A stretch of DNA of 64,000 nt from Streptomyces sp. Ag109_O5-1 (GCF_003814875.1 NZ_RKQF01000001.1:10106001-10170000), one strand, 5' to 3'; shown: positions 27,301-34,678, numbered from the stretch's first letter. Notes: generated by a model not told the origin, from the letters alone. Numbers and translations: made by a program.

Positions 27301-27657
27301 CTGCCCACCTTCTACAAGGACTTCCCGACCGAGGTCTCCCCGCTCACCCGGCAGCACCGCACCGACCCGCGGCTCGCCGAACGCTGGGACCTGGTCGCCT
27401 TCGGGACCGAACTCGGCACCGCCTACTCCGAACTGACCGACCCCGTCGAACAGCGCCGCCGGCTCACCGCCCAGTCGCTGCTCGCCGCCGGCGGGGACCC
27501 CGAGGCGATGGAGCTCGACGAGGACTTCCTCGCCGCCCTCGAATACGCGATGCCGCCCACCGGCGGGCTCGGCCTCGGCGTCGACCGGCTGGTCATGTTC
27601 CTCACCGGCCTGACGATCCGCGAGACGCTGCCCTTCCCTCTGGTCCGCCGCCGCTGA
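24385..27657 (+). CDS. lysX: bifunctional lysylphosphatidylglycerol synthetase / lysine-tRNA ligase
   Basis: 1090 residues from ATG 24385. The N-terminal ~220 residues hold about six membrane helices. A DUF2156 (MprF-type) aminoacyl-transfer domain spans about 220-560, with VVFSPSGKAAVTHRVEAGVCL and ASGDPVGDPEAW. A lysyl-tRNA synthetase follows: linker and OB-fold (about 610-720), class II motif 2 FRNEGVSHKHNPEFTMLE, and motif 3 GLGLGVDRLVMFLTG. It charges tRNA-Lys and transfers lysine to phosphatidylglycerol in the membrane, reducing surface charge and antimicrobial-peptide binding, as shown for mycobacterial LysX. Full length and all motifs are present. Confidence 0.95.
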   Translation: MSAAVEPATGRETAGPIRPPGGGRLTWVPEAFGTFFGALALLCALLSFIAPLRVLLHPVVYFLDAVVVPVSPNLAYAVFLFLLGGATAARKKVAWWLLVIYFGLLALVDVLAVAFGFDWYSFSSLLVCGLALTLLIVARREFYAASRRAAVRRALAVLLIGLVVAILAGWGLVSLFPGTLPHGQHLVWAADRVCGGLVPVHTYAGRPPRSVAFLLGLFGALALLNAAATLFRSQRLEAALHGDEEARIRALLKAYGDRDSLGYFATRRDKAVVFSPSGKAAVTHRVEAGVCLASGDPVGDPEAWPHAIAAWQDVARRHAWVPAVMGASEDGAKAYVRAGLGALQLGDEAILHVADFDLGGRDMRVTRQAVNRVRRTGATTRVRRHATLTETEMEEIVDKADAWRDTETERGFSMALDRLGDPADGDCLLVEAIAEDGRLLALLSFVPWGGDGISLDLMRRDRAAPNGVMEFMVADLCAAAPKLGVHRISLNFAVFRSVFEEGARIGAGPVLRLWRRLLLFFSRWWQLEALYRSNAKYHPEWYPRFLCYGDAGSLARIGLASGIAEGFVPVPSLRKLWGKGHPKAGPRPAEGLPSLPVPGLEGGDETGPGPPGAGLPDQFRVRRRKLDRLRAAGVDPYPVATVRPTRALADVRDGETATVAGRIMLVRDFGGIVFVVLRDWSGDRQLALTRDGSGPALDRFTADTDIGDQITATGRAGVSDRGEPTLFVTDWQLTAKCLRPLPDKHRGLTDPEARVRRRYLDLATGPAARAVVRARSAAVQALRQGLLDRGYLEVETPMLQQIHGGANARPFTTHINAYDLDLYLRIAPELYLKRLCVGGLEKVFELGRTFRNEGVSHKHNPEFTMLEAYQAYADYDVMLDLARELIQGAATAAHGSPVARKDGREYDISGDWPVKTVHGAISEVLGEEIGPGSELLRLHRHCDRVGVPYTADDGPGDVVLEMYERLVEERTQLPTFYKDFPTEVSPLTRQHRTDPRLAERWDLVAFGTELGTAYSELTDPVEQRRRLTAQSLLAAGGDPEAMELDEDFLAALEYAMPPTGGLGLGVDRLVMFLTGLTIRETLPFPLVRRR

Positions 27658-27772
27658 GCGTGGCGGCCGAGGGCCGCTGAATCCTTCCGGCTCTGGGCCG
27701 TGCGGGTGTTTTCCTCCCGCCACACCGGTGGCGATGTGGTGCGCCGGAGCCCCACCGGGCGACTGATGAGTC

Positions 27773-28606
27773 ATGCAGAAGGATCAGTTGTTCACCCGGC
27801 GCCGCCTGCTGCTCGCCGGCGCGGCCGCTCTGGGGGCCGCGGGCACCGCGGGAGTCGTGCTGGCGAGCGACGCCGAGGACGTGGCCCGTACCGTCGTACC
27901 CGCCGCCGGACCGCCGCCCCGCTCGGCGCTCAAGTCCTCCGCCTTCCGGCTCCAGCCGCTCACCGGATACGGCCCGCCGCGCACCGAGCCGCGCAAGCTC
28001 AAGGTCCGCACGGAACCCATCATGGAGATCCCCAAAAGCGGCAGGCGCATGATGCTCACCTTCGACGACGGCCCCAACCCGAACTACACGCCGCACATCC
28101 TGGACACCCTCGCCAAGTACGACGTGCGGGCGATGTTCTTCCTGTGCGGGGAGTGCATCGTCGTCAACCGGGAACTGGTCGCCCGGATGGCCGACGAGGG
28201 GCATGTCGTGGGCAACCACACCTGGACGCATCCGCTGCTGACCACCATGAACCGCAGTGAGATCCGCGACGAGATGGCGAGCACCAGCGACGCCATCGAG
28301 GACACCTACGGCGAACGCCCCCAGTGGTTCCGCGCCCCCTACGGCGCCTGGAACCGCGCGGCCTTCCAGCTCGGCGCCGAGATGGGCATGGAGCCGATGG
28401 CCTGGACCGTCGACAGCACCGACTGGACGACCCCGGGCACCCGCACCATCGTCGACATCGTCGAGCACGGCGCCGCCCCCGGCGTCGTGGTCCTCTCCCA
28501 CGACGCCGGGGGCGACCGCTCGCAGAGCGTCAAGGCGCTGCGCGAGTACCTGCCCTACCTGCTGGACAACGGCTACCACCTGACCGTCCCACGCCGCCGC
28601 ACCTGA
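27773..28606 (+). CDS. secreted polysaccharide deacetylase (NodB homology domain)
   Basis: 277 residues from ATG 27773. The N-terminus TRRRLLLAG with a hydrophobic stretch to VVLAS is a probable Tat signal. The NodB domain is complete: TFDDGPNPN (catalytic base and metal Asp), NHTWTHP (metal His pair), RAPYGAWN, TVDSTDW and VVLSHDAGG. It removes N-acetyl groups from peptidoglycan or another extracellular glycan; deacetylation often raises lysozyme resistance. Immediately downstream of lysX, so both may serve envelope modification (inference). Confidence 0.93.
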   Translation: MQKDQLFTRRRLLLAGAAALGAAGTAGVVLASDAEDVARTVVPAAGPPPRSALKSSAFRLQPLTGYGPPRTEPRKLKVRTEPIMEIPKSGRRMMLTFDDGPNPNYTPHILDTLAKYDVRAMFFLCGECIVVNRELVARMADEGHVVGNHTWTHPLLTTMNRSEIRDEMASTSDAIEDTYGERPQWFRAPYGAWNRAAFQLGAEMGMEPMAWTVDSTDWTTPGTRTIVDIVEHGAAPGVVVLSHDAGGDRSQSVKALREYLPYLLDNGYHLTVPRRRT

Positions 28607-28625
28607 AGGGGCCCTGGGGGCCGCC

Positions 28626-28681
28626 CTGCGGATCATGCCGCAGCGTGGGGTCTGGCACGCCCTCCCCCAGGGGGTACCCCC
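28626..28681. terminator. inverted repeats after the deacetylase gene
   Basis: CTGCGG-ATCATG-CCGCAG (28626-28643) can form a 6-bp stem, and GGGGGTACCCCC (28670-28681) is a perfect 12-bp palindrome. They lie between two convergent genes, so termination of either transcript is plausible; no T-run is present. Confidence 0.45.
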
Positions 28682-28807
28682 GCGGCGTTGTCGTCACTCG
28701 CCGACGTCCCCCAGCCTTGGGCCGCCCGCTCACCTCGGCTGAACAGTCACGGCTGCTTTCCTGCGACTTGATCCGCCGGACAGCCCCCAGCCCGCCCGGT
28801 GGTGGCC

Positions 28808-29488
28808 TCAGTGGGCCCCGACCAGGCGGGCGAACACCACGACGTTCCCGTCGTAGCCGTTCTGTTTCGAGAAGCCGCCGCCGCAGGTGATGACCCGCAA
28901 CTCCGGTGTGCCCTTGGAACCGTAGACCCGGTCGCCCGGGAAACCGGCCTTCGCGAAGACCTCGATCCCGTAGATCTCGAAGACCGCGGTCCTGCCGTCC
29001 TTCCGGTCGACCTCGATCTGGTTTCCCTTCTTCAGGGAACCGAGGCCGTAGAACACCGCCGGCCCCTTCGAGTTGTCGACATGGCCGACGACGACCGAGG
29101 TCCCCTTCTCCCCGGGCGAGACGCCCCCGGTGAACCAGCCGGCCAGATTGGGGTCGTCCGGCGGCGGCGCCGCGATCCAGCCGCCCGTGTCCAGCCCCAC
29201 CCCCATCACGGGCGCGTCGACCCGGATCGCGGGAATCCGGATCCGGTCCGCCGCGGCGAACGGCAGTGCGGCGGGCACGGGTGCCGTGGCGAAGGTGTCC
29301 GGAACCGTGGTACGGCTGTCGGGAGCGGCGGCCGAGGCCGGCTGTGGCGGACCGACGTCGAACTCTCCCGAACCGTTCCGAATCAGCGCCAGACCGGTCA
29401 GCAGAACAAGCGCTATCACTCCCCACGGGGCACGCTTCCGCCGCCGCTCCTCCTCTTCGGCCAGCTCGGAAAGTCCGGACGCAGACAT
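28808..29488 (-). CDS. class F sortase
   Basis: 226 residues from ATG 29488, with GGGGA upstream; in-frame sequence further 5' lacks a signal. A charged N-terminus (SELAEEEERRRKRAP) precedes one membrane anchor (WGVIALVLLTGLALI), then the sortase barrel. The catalytic His is in SVVVGHVDNSKGPAVF, the catalytic Cys in ELRVITCGG, and a downstream Arg in VVFARLVG. Class F sortases are typical of actinomycetes and transfer or crosslink surface proteins. The gene is divergent from a Gly-rich secreted protein and lies in a cluster of anchored low-complexity proteins. Confidence 0.93.
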   Translation of the reverse strand: MSASGLSELAEEEERRRKRAPWGVIALVLLTGLALIRNGSGEFDVGPPQPASAAAPDSRTTVPDTFATAPVPAALPFAAADRIRIPAIRVDAPVMGVGLDTGGWIAAPPPDDPNLAGWFTGGVSPGEKGTSVVVGHVDNSKGPAVFYGLGSLKKGNQIEVDRKDGRTAVFEIYGIEVFAKAGFPGDRVYGSKGTPELRVITCGGGFSKQNGYDGNVVVFARLVGAH

Positions 29489-29823
29489 TCGCCATCCCCT
29501 CTCGACGCGGCTGCTCCCATGTCCGTATCGCGCATGGGAAAACGCTAAGTCCCGCGCGCGCGTGCGGCGACGGGGCGACGGGCGAACGGGTGGCCCGAGG
29601 GCATTCCGGTGCGCCATCCGAGTTGCCGTTCGCAGATTTTTTCTGACGGTCCGTGACCTGCGGCAATATCCGATTGTGCGCTTTTCTGACGGCGTGTCTG
29701 ATCACCAGGACGGACCATTCTCGAAATGCGGGCGTGTTCACGGCATCTGAGGGTCTAGTCGGGAGGTGCTTTCTCGCCGATCCACCGGGGACGGTTCCCG
29801 GGGCGCCTTCCGCGGAGGAAGAG
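29489..29823. other. 335-bp divergent intergenic region
   Basis: Lies between the sortase (-) and the Gly-rich protein (+). It is lower in G+C than its surroundings around 29630-29730 and must hold promoters for both genes. GGAGGAAGAG (29814-29823) is the ribosome site of the right-hand gene. I see no open frame with a start and ribosome site, and no strong inverted repeat. Confidence 0.5.
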
Positions 29824-30759
29824 ATGCGAAACTCACGTGCGCTGGCGGCCGCGTGCACAGTGGTCGCCGTTCTCGGTGCCGCCGCCCCCATGGCCGTCGC
29901 CGACGGCCTGGGCAACCCCGGCGGCCCGCCCAATACGCAGGCCCCGGTCGTCGGAGGGGCGGGCGTCGCCCCGGGGACCGGTGTCGGTGGAGTGGGTGGT
30001 GTCGGCGGTGTCGGCGGTGTCGGCGGCTTCGCCGGTGTCGGCGGCATCGGTGGTGTCGCGGTCCCCGGAGTCGTCGTACCCGGGGTCGGGGTGGGCGGGT
30101 TCGGTGGTGACGGGCGTTTCAACAACGGCTACGGCGGGCGGGGCGGTGACGACTTCGGTGGGCGGGGCGGCGAAGGGTTCGGTGGGCGGGGCGGCGAAGG
30201 GTTCGGCGGGCGGGGCGGCGAAGGGTTCGGCGGGCGGGGCGGCGAAGGGTTCGGCGGGCGGGGCGATGACGGGTTCGGCAACGGCTCCCGTGGCCGGGGC
30301 GACGGCGTGCGCAACATCGTCGTGCAGCCCCGCACGGTCGCGGGCGGCGAGGAGGTCGTCGTCACCGTCAACGGCTGCCGAAGGGGCACGATGGTGTCCT
30401 CCGCCTTCGTCGACAGGCCGAGGCTGTTCCCGTTCGGCGGGGACATGGCGCGCGGCTCCGCCAGAATCCGCCGGCACGCCCACCCGGGCCCGTACGACCT
30501 CACCGTCATCTGCGACGACGGCCCGTCCCTGACCCGGCCGTCCGCCTTCACCGTGATCGGCGGGACGGAGGGCAACATGTCCAACGAGATGGACAGCGAC
30601 GACCGCCTCCAGCTCGGCGGGGTGCAGGCCGGGCTCGGCGGCAGCGTGTCCAACGGGGCCACCCCGACCGACATGGCGATCGGCGGCGGGCTGGTGGGCG
30701 CGGCCGTGCTCGCGGGGTGCGGGTTCTGGCTGCGCCGGCGTCACGAGAAGCGGTTCTGA
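29824..30759 (+). CDS. secreted Gly-rich surface protein with C-terminal membrane anchor
   Basis: 311 residues from ATG 29824, behind GGAGGAAGAG. A signal peptide (cleavage near AVADG, residue 27) is followed by a VGG-rich stretch, six tandem 8-residue GGRGGEGF-type repeats (about 104-151), and a folded segment of about 100 residues with two Cys (VVVTVNGCRRG and DLTVICDDG) that looks like an Ig-like beta sandwich. The end is a membrane helix and basic tail (AAVLAGCGFWLRRRHEKRF). The anchor resembles a sortase substrate tail but there is no LPXTG-like motif before it. Adjacent sortase and a similarly built protein downstream suggest a common surface structure. Confidence 0.85.
   Translation: MRNSRALAAACTVVAVLGAAAPMAVADGLGNPGGPPNTQAPVVGGAGVAPGTGVGGVGGVGGVGGVGGFAGVGGIGGVAVPGVVVPGVGVGGFGGDGRFNNGYGGRGGDDFGGRGGEGFGGRGGEGFGGRGGEGFGGRGGEGFGGRGDDGFGNGSRGRGDGVRNIVVQPRTVAGGEEVVVTVNGCRRGTMVSSAFVDRPRLFPFGGDMARGSARIRRHAHPGPYDLTVICDDGPSLTRPSAFTVIGGTEGNMSNEMDSDDRLQLGGVQAGLGGSVSNGATPTDMAIGGGLVGAAVLAGCGFWLRRRHEKRF
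30133..30276 (+). repeat. six 24-bp tandem coding repeats
   Basis: Units start at 30133, 30157, 30181, 30205, 30229 and 30253. The four central units encode GGRGGEGF and are nearly identical in DNA; the first encodes GGRGGDDF and the last GGRGDDGF. All copies keep the frame. Confidence 0.92.
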
Positions 30760-30872
30760 CCATCGCGAGCCCCGCCGCGAGCCGGGGCGCACACGCCGTC
30801 GACGGGTTCTCGCTCCGTTCCCCCGCGGAACCGGGGCGGGAACCCGCGAGGGAATCGGCGGTCGGGGCGCGC

Positions 30873-31649
30873 TCAGGAGCCGTCCTCGCCGGTGTGCCTG
30901 CGTGCGATGCGGTACGCCGTACCGACTGAGCCCACGACGAGCGCCGCACCGAGGCCGATCTCCTTGAGGTCGAACCCGCCGAAGCTGCCGCCCGCACCGG
31001 CCTGGACGCCGTGACTCGGCGGGAGGGGCTGCGGGTTGAGCTCCGCGCCGCTGTCGGTGCCGCCGTCCGTGCGTCCGCCGGTGTGATCGCCGGACCCCGC
31101 GTCCGTGCGACCGTCGGTACGGCCGTCCGTGCCCGAGCCGGTACGGCCGCCCGTGCCCGCCTCGGTACGTCCGGCGGTCTGGTCGGTACGTCCGGCGGTC
31201 TGGTCGTCCGTGCGCCCGGCACCGTTTCCGTCCGTGCGCCCGCCACCGGCTCCGTCCGAACGCCCGGCACCGTTTCCGTCCGAGACGGCCAGTTCGGTCG
31301 ACGCGCTCGCCCCGTCGCAGTTGAACGTCACCCGGTACGACGCCTGCGATCGCGCGTCCCGGTTGACCGTGGCCGTTCCCGAGTCCTGTCCCGCCGGGAT
31401 ACGGACGGTGTCGAACAGGCCCGAGGAGACCGTCGCGGCGCCCCGGCAGCTGTCGTCGCGATTCAGGTGCAGGCTCACCCGGCCGCCCGCCGCGACGGTG
31501 GACGGCGTGACCCGGAATCCGAGGGACGCGCTTTCGCGGCCGGAGTCCTGGCCCCCGTCGTCTCCGTCGTTCGCGAGGATGGCCGGAGCGCAGAGGGCGA
31601 GGGCGCCGACGCCCAGGAGTGCGGCCGAAGCGACGCGTATCGCGCGCAT
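30873..31649 (-). CDS. secreted protein with Ig-like domain, Gly-Arg-Thr-Asp repeats and C-terminal anchor
   Basis: 258 residues from ATG 31649, with GGAGG 8 nt upstream. Signal peptide to about ILAND; an Ig-like domain (residues 40-125) with two Cys (DDSCRGA and VTFNCDGA); a low-complexity region rich in GRTD and DQTAGRT units (about 130-205); then a membrane helix and basic tail (GAALVVGSVGTAYRIARRH). The architecture parallels the Gly-rich protein on the other strand although the repeats differ. No LPXTG motif. A perfect 21-bp tandem duplication (31163-31204) encodes two DQTAGRT units. Confidence 0.82.
   Translation of the reverse strand: MRAIRVASAALLGVGALALCAPAILANDGDDGGQDSGRESASLGFRVTPSTVAAGGRVSLHLNRDDSCRGAATVSSGLFDTVRIPAGQDSGTATVNRDARSQASYRVTFNCDGASASTELAVSDGNGAGRSDGAGGGRTDGNGAGRTDDQTAGRTDQTAGRTEAGTGGRTGSGTDGRTDGRTDAGSGDHTGGRTDGGTDSGAELNPQPLPPSHGVQAGAGGSFGGFDLKEIGLGAALVVGSVGTAYRIARRHTGEDGS
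31163..31204 (-). repeat. perfect 21-bp tandem duplication inside the coding region
   Basis: Bases 31163-31183 are repeated exactly at 31184-31204, giving two in-frame DQTAGRT heptapeptides. Diverged copies of the same theme flank it. Confidence 0.9.
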
Positions 31650-31813
31650 GTGGTTCCTCCGGTCTCCGAGGAGCGGCTTGCGGACCTGTTCCGCCAGTGC
31701 CGGAAATGCACCTCGATGATCGGAACGCTAGGAACACCCGCACATGCGCGCGAACCCAGTAGCGCGAACGGGGGAATCGGGCGGGCCGCCCGGGTGATGC
31801 GGCTACGGCACCC

Positions 31814-31847
31814 GGGGGACATCCGCGGCGCGCCGCCGATGTCCCCC
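31814..31847 (-). terminator. long inverted repeat after the DUF4239 gene
   Basis: GGGGGACATC (31814-31823) pairs perfectly with GATGTCCCCC (31838-31847), and the GC-rich interior is largely self-complementary. It sits 20 bp past the DUF4239 stop in the direction of transcription. Confidence 0.6.
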
Positions 31848-31866
31848 GCGCCGACTCCCGGGAGCC

Positions 31867-32631
31867 CTAGCCCTTGATGTGCGGGAAGAGGGCCAGGAAG
31901 GGCTGCGACGTCGCCGTGATACCCCGGCTGTAGGGCTCGTCGAAGTCCCAGATCAGGTACAGCATGAACGCGATGGTCGCGGAGAACAGCCCCGCCAGGA
32001 TCAACTCCCGGCGGGTGCGCCTGATCTGCAGCGCGAAGACCATGCCGATGGTGATCGCGGCTCCGGTCAGCAGTCCGAACCACACCACGTTCGGCATGGT
32101 CGCCCCGGTCGAGTCGGCGCGGGCGCTGCGCGCCTGGTCGACGGCGGCCACCTGGTCCACCAGCGGCTGGTAGGCCTGCGCCTGGAAGTCGGTCTTCGGC
32201 TGGTAGTCGGTCACGTCCTGACGGATCTTCGCGAGCAGGTCGGCACCCTGCTGCGTGAGGTGCCCCTTCTGGGACATCACCTTCCACTCCTTGCCGACGA
32301 CCTGTCCGGCGTAGGCGTCGACGTCCGCCCGGATTCGGTCGCGGACGTCCGGCGGGTACACCCGCACCCGCTCATGGATCTCGTGCAGTGCCTGCGCCTC
32401 CGCCTGCACATGGTCCTGGGCGGCGCTGCGGGCCTCCCACACCCCGGCCACCGCCAGACCGAGGACGATGGCGTAGATGACGCCGATCCACATGGTCATG
32501 TACTCGATGACGTCCGGCGTCTCGGAGGGATCCTCGTCCTCCGCCGCCCTCTTGTCACGTACGAGGGTGATGACGAGCACCACGGCGACGGCCGCGAGCA
32601 TCGCGAGGACGAGAACAAGCCAATCCGGCAA
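31867..32631 (-). CDS. DUF4239 (bestrophin-like) membrane protein
   Basis: 254 residues from ATG 32631. An N-terminal helix (LVLVLAMLAAVAVVLVITLV), a second helix around residues 48-66 (IGVIYAIVLGLAVAGVW), a long soluble helical region (70-175) rich in charged residues, then two further helices (LTGAAITIGMVFAL and LILAGLFSATIAFMLYLI). This matches DUF4239 proteins, which have a bestrophin-like layout; function is not established. It follows the Pro-rich protein gene at 31 bp on the same strand, so the two are probably cotranscribed. Confidence 0.82.
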   Translation of the reverse strand: MPDWLVLVLAMLAAVAVVLVITLVRDKRAAEDEDPSETPDVIEYMTMWIGVIYAIVLGLAVAGVWEARSAAQDHVQAEAQALHEIHERVRVYPPDVRDRIRADVDAYAGQVVGKEWKVMSQKGHLTQQGADLLAKIRQDVTDYQPKTDFQAQAYQPLVDQVAAVDQARSARADSTGATMPNVVWFGLLTGAAITIGMVFALQIRRTRRELILAGLFSATIAFMLYLIWDFDEPYSRGITATSQPFLALFPHIKG

Positions 32632-32662
32632 CGGAAGCCTCCAGAAATCAGTGGGCCGGCCG

Positions 32663-33286
32663 TCAGCGCGCGCGGAACGCGGCGACGGCGATGATCGCGG
32701 GTACGGCGATGAGCAGGACGTAGGTGACCGGGGAGGTGCGGTTCGGGGCCGCCGCGCCGGTCGACTGGACGTGGTACGGCGGGTAGGTCACCGGGGTCGG
32801 TGAGGGCCGCGGCTTCGGCTTGGGCGACGGGGTGGGTGTGGGCACCGGCCTGGGCTTGGGAGCCGGCGGCGGGGTGGGCGCGGGCTTGGGGGCCGGTGCT
32901 CGCCTGGGCGGCGGTGGCGCCGGCTTCGGCGGTGGCGGGGCCGGCTTCGGCGAGGGTTTGGGTGTCGGCTTCGGCGTAGGGGTGGGTTTCGGTGGTGGCG
33001 GCGGTGGTGGCGTGGGCGTCGGGGTGGGTGTGGGGCAGGGCGGCGGCGTGGGGGGCGGGCACAGGGGAGTGGGCCAGGAGTCGCCGACGACGGCCACGGC
33101 CTGGACGTCGCCGGCCACGGCCACGGCCTGTATGCCGGCAGGGCCCGTCGAGGCGTAGGCGCAGGCGTCGGCCGAGGCCGTGCCGACCGGGCAGCCCACC
33201 AGGGCCCACACCAACGTCACCAGGGCCAACGCCCGCGGGACGGGCGTGAGTCGGGTCACTTCGGGTGCATGCACGAGCGAGATCAT
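32663..33286 (-). CDS. secreted Pro-rich protein with C-terminal membrane anchor
   Basis: 207 residues from ATG 33286; the ribosome site is weak. Signal peptide (LALVTLVWALVGCPVGTASA), a short segment with two Cys (DACAY and TPLCPPP), then about 90 residues of Pro/Thr/Lys repeats (PTPTP, PPPPKPTP, KPSPKP), and a final membrane helix (VTYVLLIAVPAIIAVAAF) with a very short basic tail. Such stretches span the cell wall. No LPXTG is seen; VQSTGAAAP precedes the helix. It belongs to the same group of anchored low-complexity proteins near the sortase. Confidence 0.75.
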   Translation of the reverse strand: MISLVHAPEVTRLTPVPRALALVTLVWALVGCPVGTASADACAYASTGPAGIQAVAVAGDVQAVAVVGDSWPTPLCPPPTPPPCPTPTPTPTPPPPPPPKPTPTPKPTPKPSPKPAPPPPKPAPPPPRRAPAPKPAPTPPPAPKPRPVPTPTPSPKPKPRPSPTPVTYPPYHVQSTGAAAPNRTSPVTYVLLIAVPAIIAVAAFRAR

Positions 33287-33354
33287 GAGGCGTCGGGCAC
33301 CGTCGCACGCCGGAGTAGGGAGGGATTGGCCCGAACGGGGGACAGTCGCCGTAA

Positions 33355-33375
33355 ACCGGTTTGAATCACACCGGT
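33355..33375. promoter_or_regulatory. inverted repeat upstream of lipoprotein gene
   Basis: ACCGGT occurs at 33355-33360 and 33370-33375, framing TTGAATCAC. The spacing (15 bp) and AT-rich centre suit an operator, but it is 168 bp from the lipoprotein start and 69 bp from the Pro-rich protein start. Confidence 0.3.
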
Positions 33376-33542
33376 CGGCGAATGGCTCGAAGCGTACGCC
33401 CGTGCGGTACGGGACCCGGGAGCACGGTGTCCCGAAAGAAATTTGTGAGCCGGTTGAACACTTCGGCCCCCGGCATCCGTACCTGGTGTCGTGCGGCGGC
33501 GCAGAGGCGCTGCAAAATCCAGGCGATTATGGGGAGTTGACG

Positions 33543-34511
33543 ATGAAGACCTCGTGGAGGAGCGCCTCGCTGGTGGCCACGGCCGCGGGGGTGATGGTGT
33601 TCGCGACGGCGTGCGGTTCGAACAACGCGACCACTCCGTCCTCGGCGGCCCAGAACGTCGGTGCCACGGCTCCGGCCGGTATCGGCAGCATCACCAACCC
33701 CTCCGCCTCGACCGGCGCGGGCAACGGCTACGGCGCCGACGGCAACCAGGCCTCCAGCTCCCCGGCCGCGGTCGCACCCGCCGGCAAGCTGACCGTTGCC
33801 AGCAACCCCGACCTGGGCAATGTGCTGACCGACGGCAGCGGCCTCACCCTCTACCGCTTCGACGCGGACACCGCCAATCCCCCCAAGTCGAACTGCAACG
33901 GCGACTGCGCCACCACCTGGCCGCCGGTGCCCGCCGACGACGCCTCGGCCGGCGCCGGCATCGACAAGGCGCTGCTCGGCGAGGTCACCCGCGCCGACGG
34001 CACCAAGCAGCTGACCGTGGGCGGCTGGCCGGTCTACCGCTACGCCAAGGACGTCAACGCCGGTGACGTCAACGGCCAGGGCGTGGGCGGCAAGTGGTTC
34101 GCGCTCGCCCCCACCGGCAAGAAGGCCACGCTGGCCTCCCTGCCCGGCCTGTCGGTCCGCAAGGACGCCAAGCTCGGCGACATCATCGTCGACAAGAACG
34201 GCATGACGGTCTACCGCTTCATCAAGGACAAGGCGTGGCCCAAGGTCGTCTCGAACTGCACCGGTGCCTGCCTGGTGAAGTGGCCGGCCGTCGCGGAGGT
34301 CGCCTCCAGTGACACCAAGGGCATCGTGAAAAAGGGCCTGATGGGCTTCACCCGGCCCGACAACGGCCAGAAGCAGCAGACGGTCAACTGCTGGCCGATC
34401 TACACCTTCTCCGGTGACGCGAAGGCCGGAGACACCAACGGACAGGGTGTGGGCGGCACTTGGTACGCCGTCTCGCCCGAAGGAAAGCTGGTCGGCGCGC
34501 CGAGCAATTAG
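33543..34511 (+). CDS. lipoprotein with two COG4315-type secreted repeats (PF03640-like)
   Basis: 322 residues from ATG 33543, with GGGGAG upstream. Signal and lipobox FATAC, then a Ser/Ala-rich linker. Two homologous modules follow (about 85-185 and 205-318). Each has LTLYRFDAD or MTVYRFIKD, a CNGDC or CTGAC pair followed by WPP or WPA, a conserved GWPVYRY or CWPIYTF strand, and NGQGVGGKWFA or NGQGVGGTWYA. This repeat is known in actinobacterial secreted lipoproteins but its function is not established. The second module carries an extra Cys (VNCWPIY). Confidence 0.88.
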   Translation: MKTSWRSASLVATAAGVMVFATACGSNNATTPSSAAQNVGATAPAGIGSITNPSASTGAGNGYGADGNQASSSPAAVAPAGKLTVASNPDLGNVLTDGSGLTLYRFDADTANPPKSNCNGDCATTWPPVPADDASAGAGIDKALLGEVTRADGTKQLTVGGWPVYRYAKDVNAGDVNGQGVGGKWFALAPTGKKATLASLPGLSVRKDAKLGDIIVDKNGMTVYRFIKDKAWPKVVSNCTGACLVKWPAVAEVASSDTKGIVKKGLMGFTRPDNGQKQQTVNCWPIYTFSGDAKAGDTNGQGVGGTWYAVSPEGKLVGAPSN

Positions 34512-34622
34512 GGATCGCCTCCCCAGGGTTGATCGCCCCGCCCAAGTCCACATTCGCGTATCGCGGAAGGGAGGGCAGAGGCCAGCGAGAGTCCCGGACG
34601 ACGAACAAGACGGCGCACGACC

Positions 34623-34662
34623 GCCCGCCCCCTCCACACCGCACGGAGGGGGCGGGCTCTTT
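34623..34662 (+). terminator. strong rho-independent terminator
   Basis: A 13-bp perfect GC stem (34623-34635 with 34645-34657), loop ACACCGCAC, followed by TCTTT. It lies 110 bp after the lipoprotein stop. Confidence 0.88.
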
Positions 34663-34678
34663 GACGTACCGCAGGTGA

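Noticed and set aside
25081-27774. 897-codon - strand open frame opposite lysX
   Set aside because: Antisense of a fully recognisable lysyl-tRNA synthetase; stop-free only because of high G+C.
30133-30276. Regular repeats that could be taken for a CRISPR array
   Set aside because: Units are contiguous 24-mers without spacers and encode an in-frame peptide repeat.
33355-33375. Resemblance to a tRNA T-arm (GGTTTGAATCACACC)
   Set aside because: No acceptor stem, D-arm or anticodon arm can be drawn around it.
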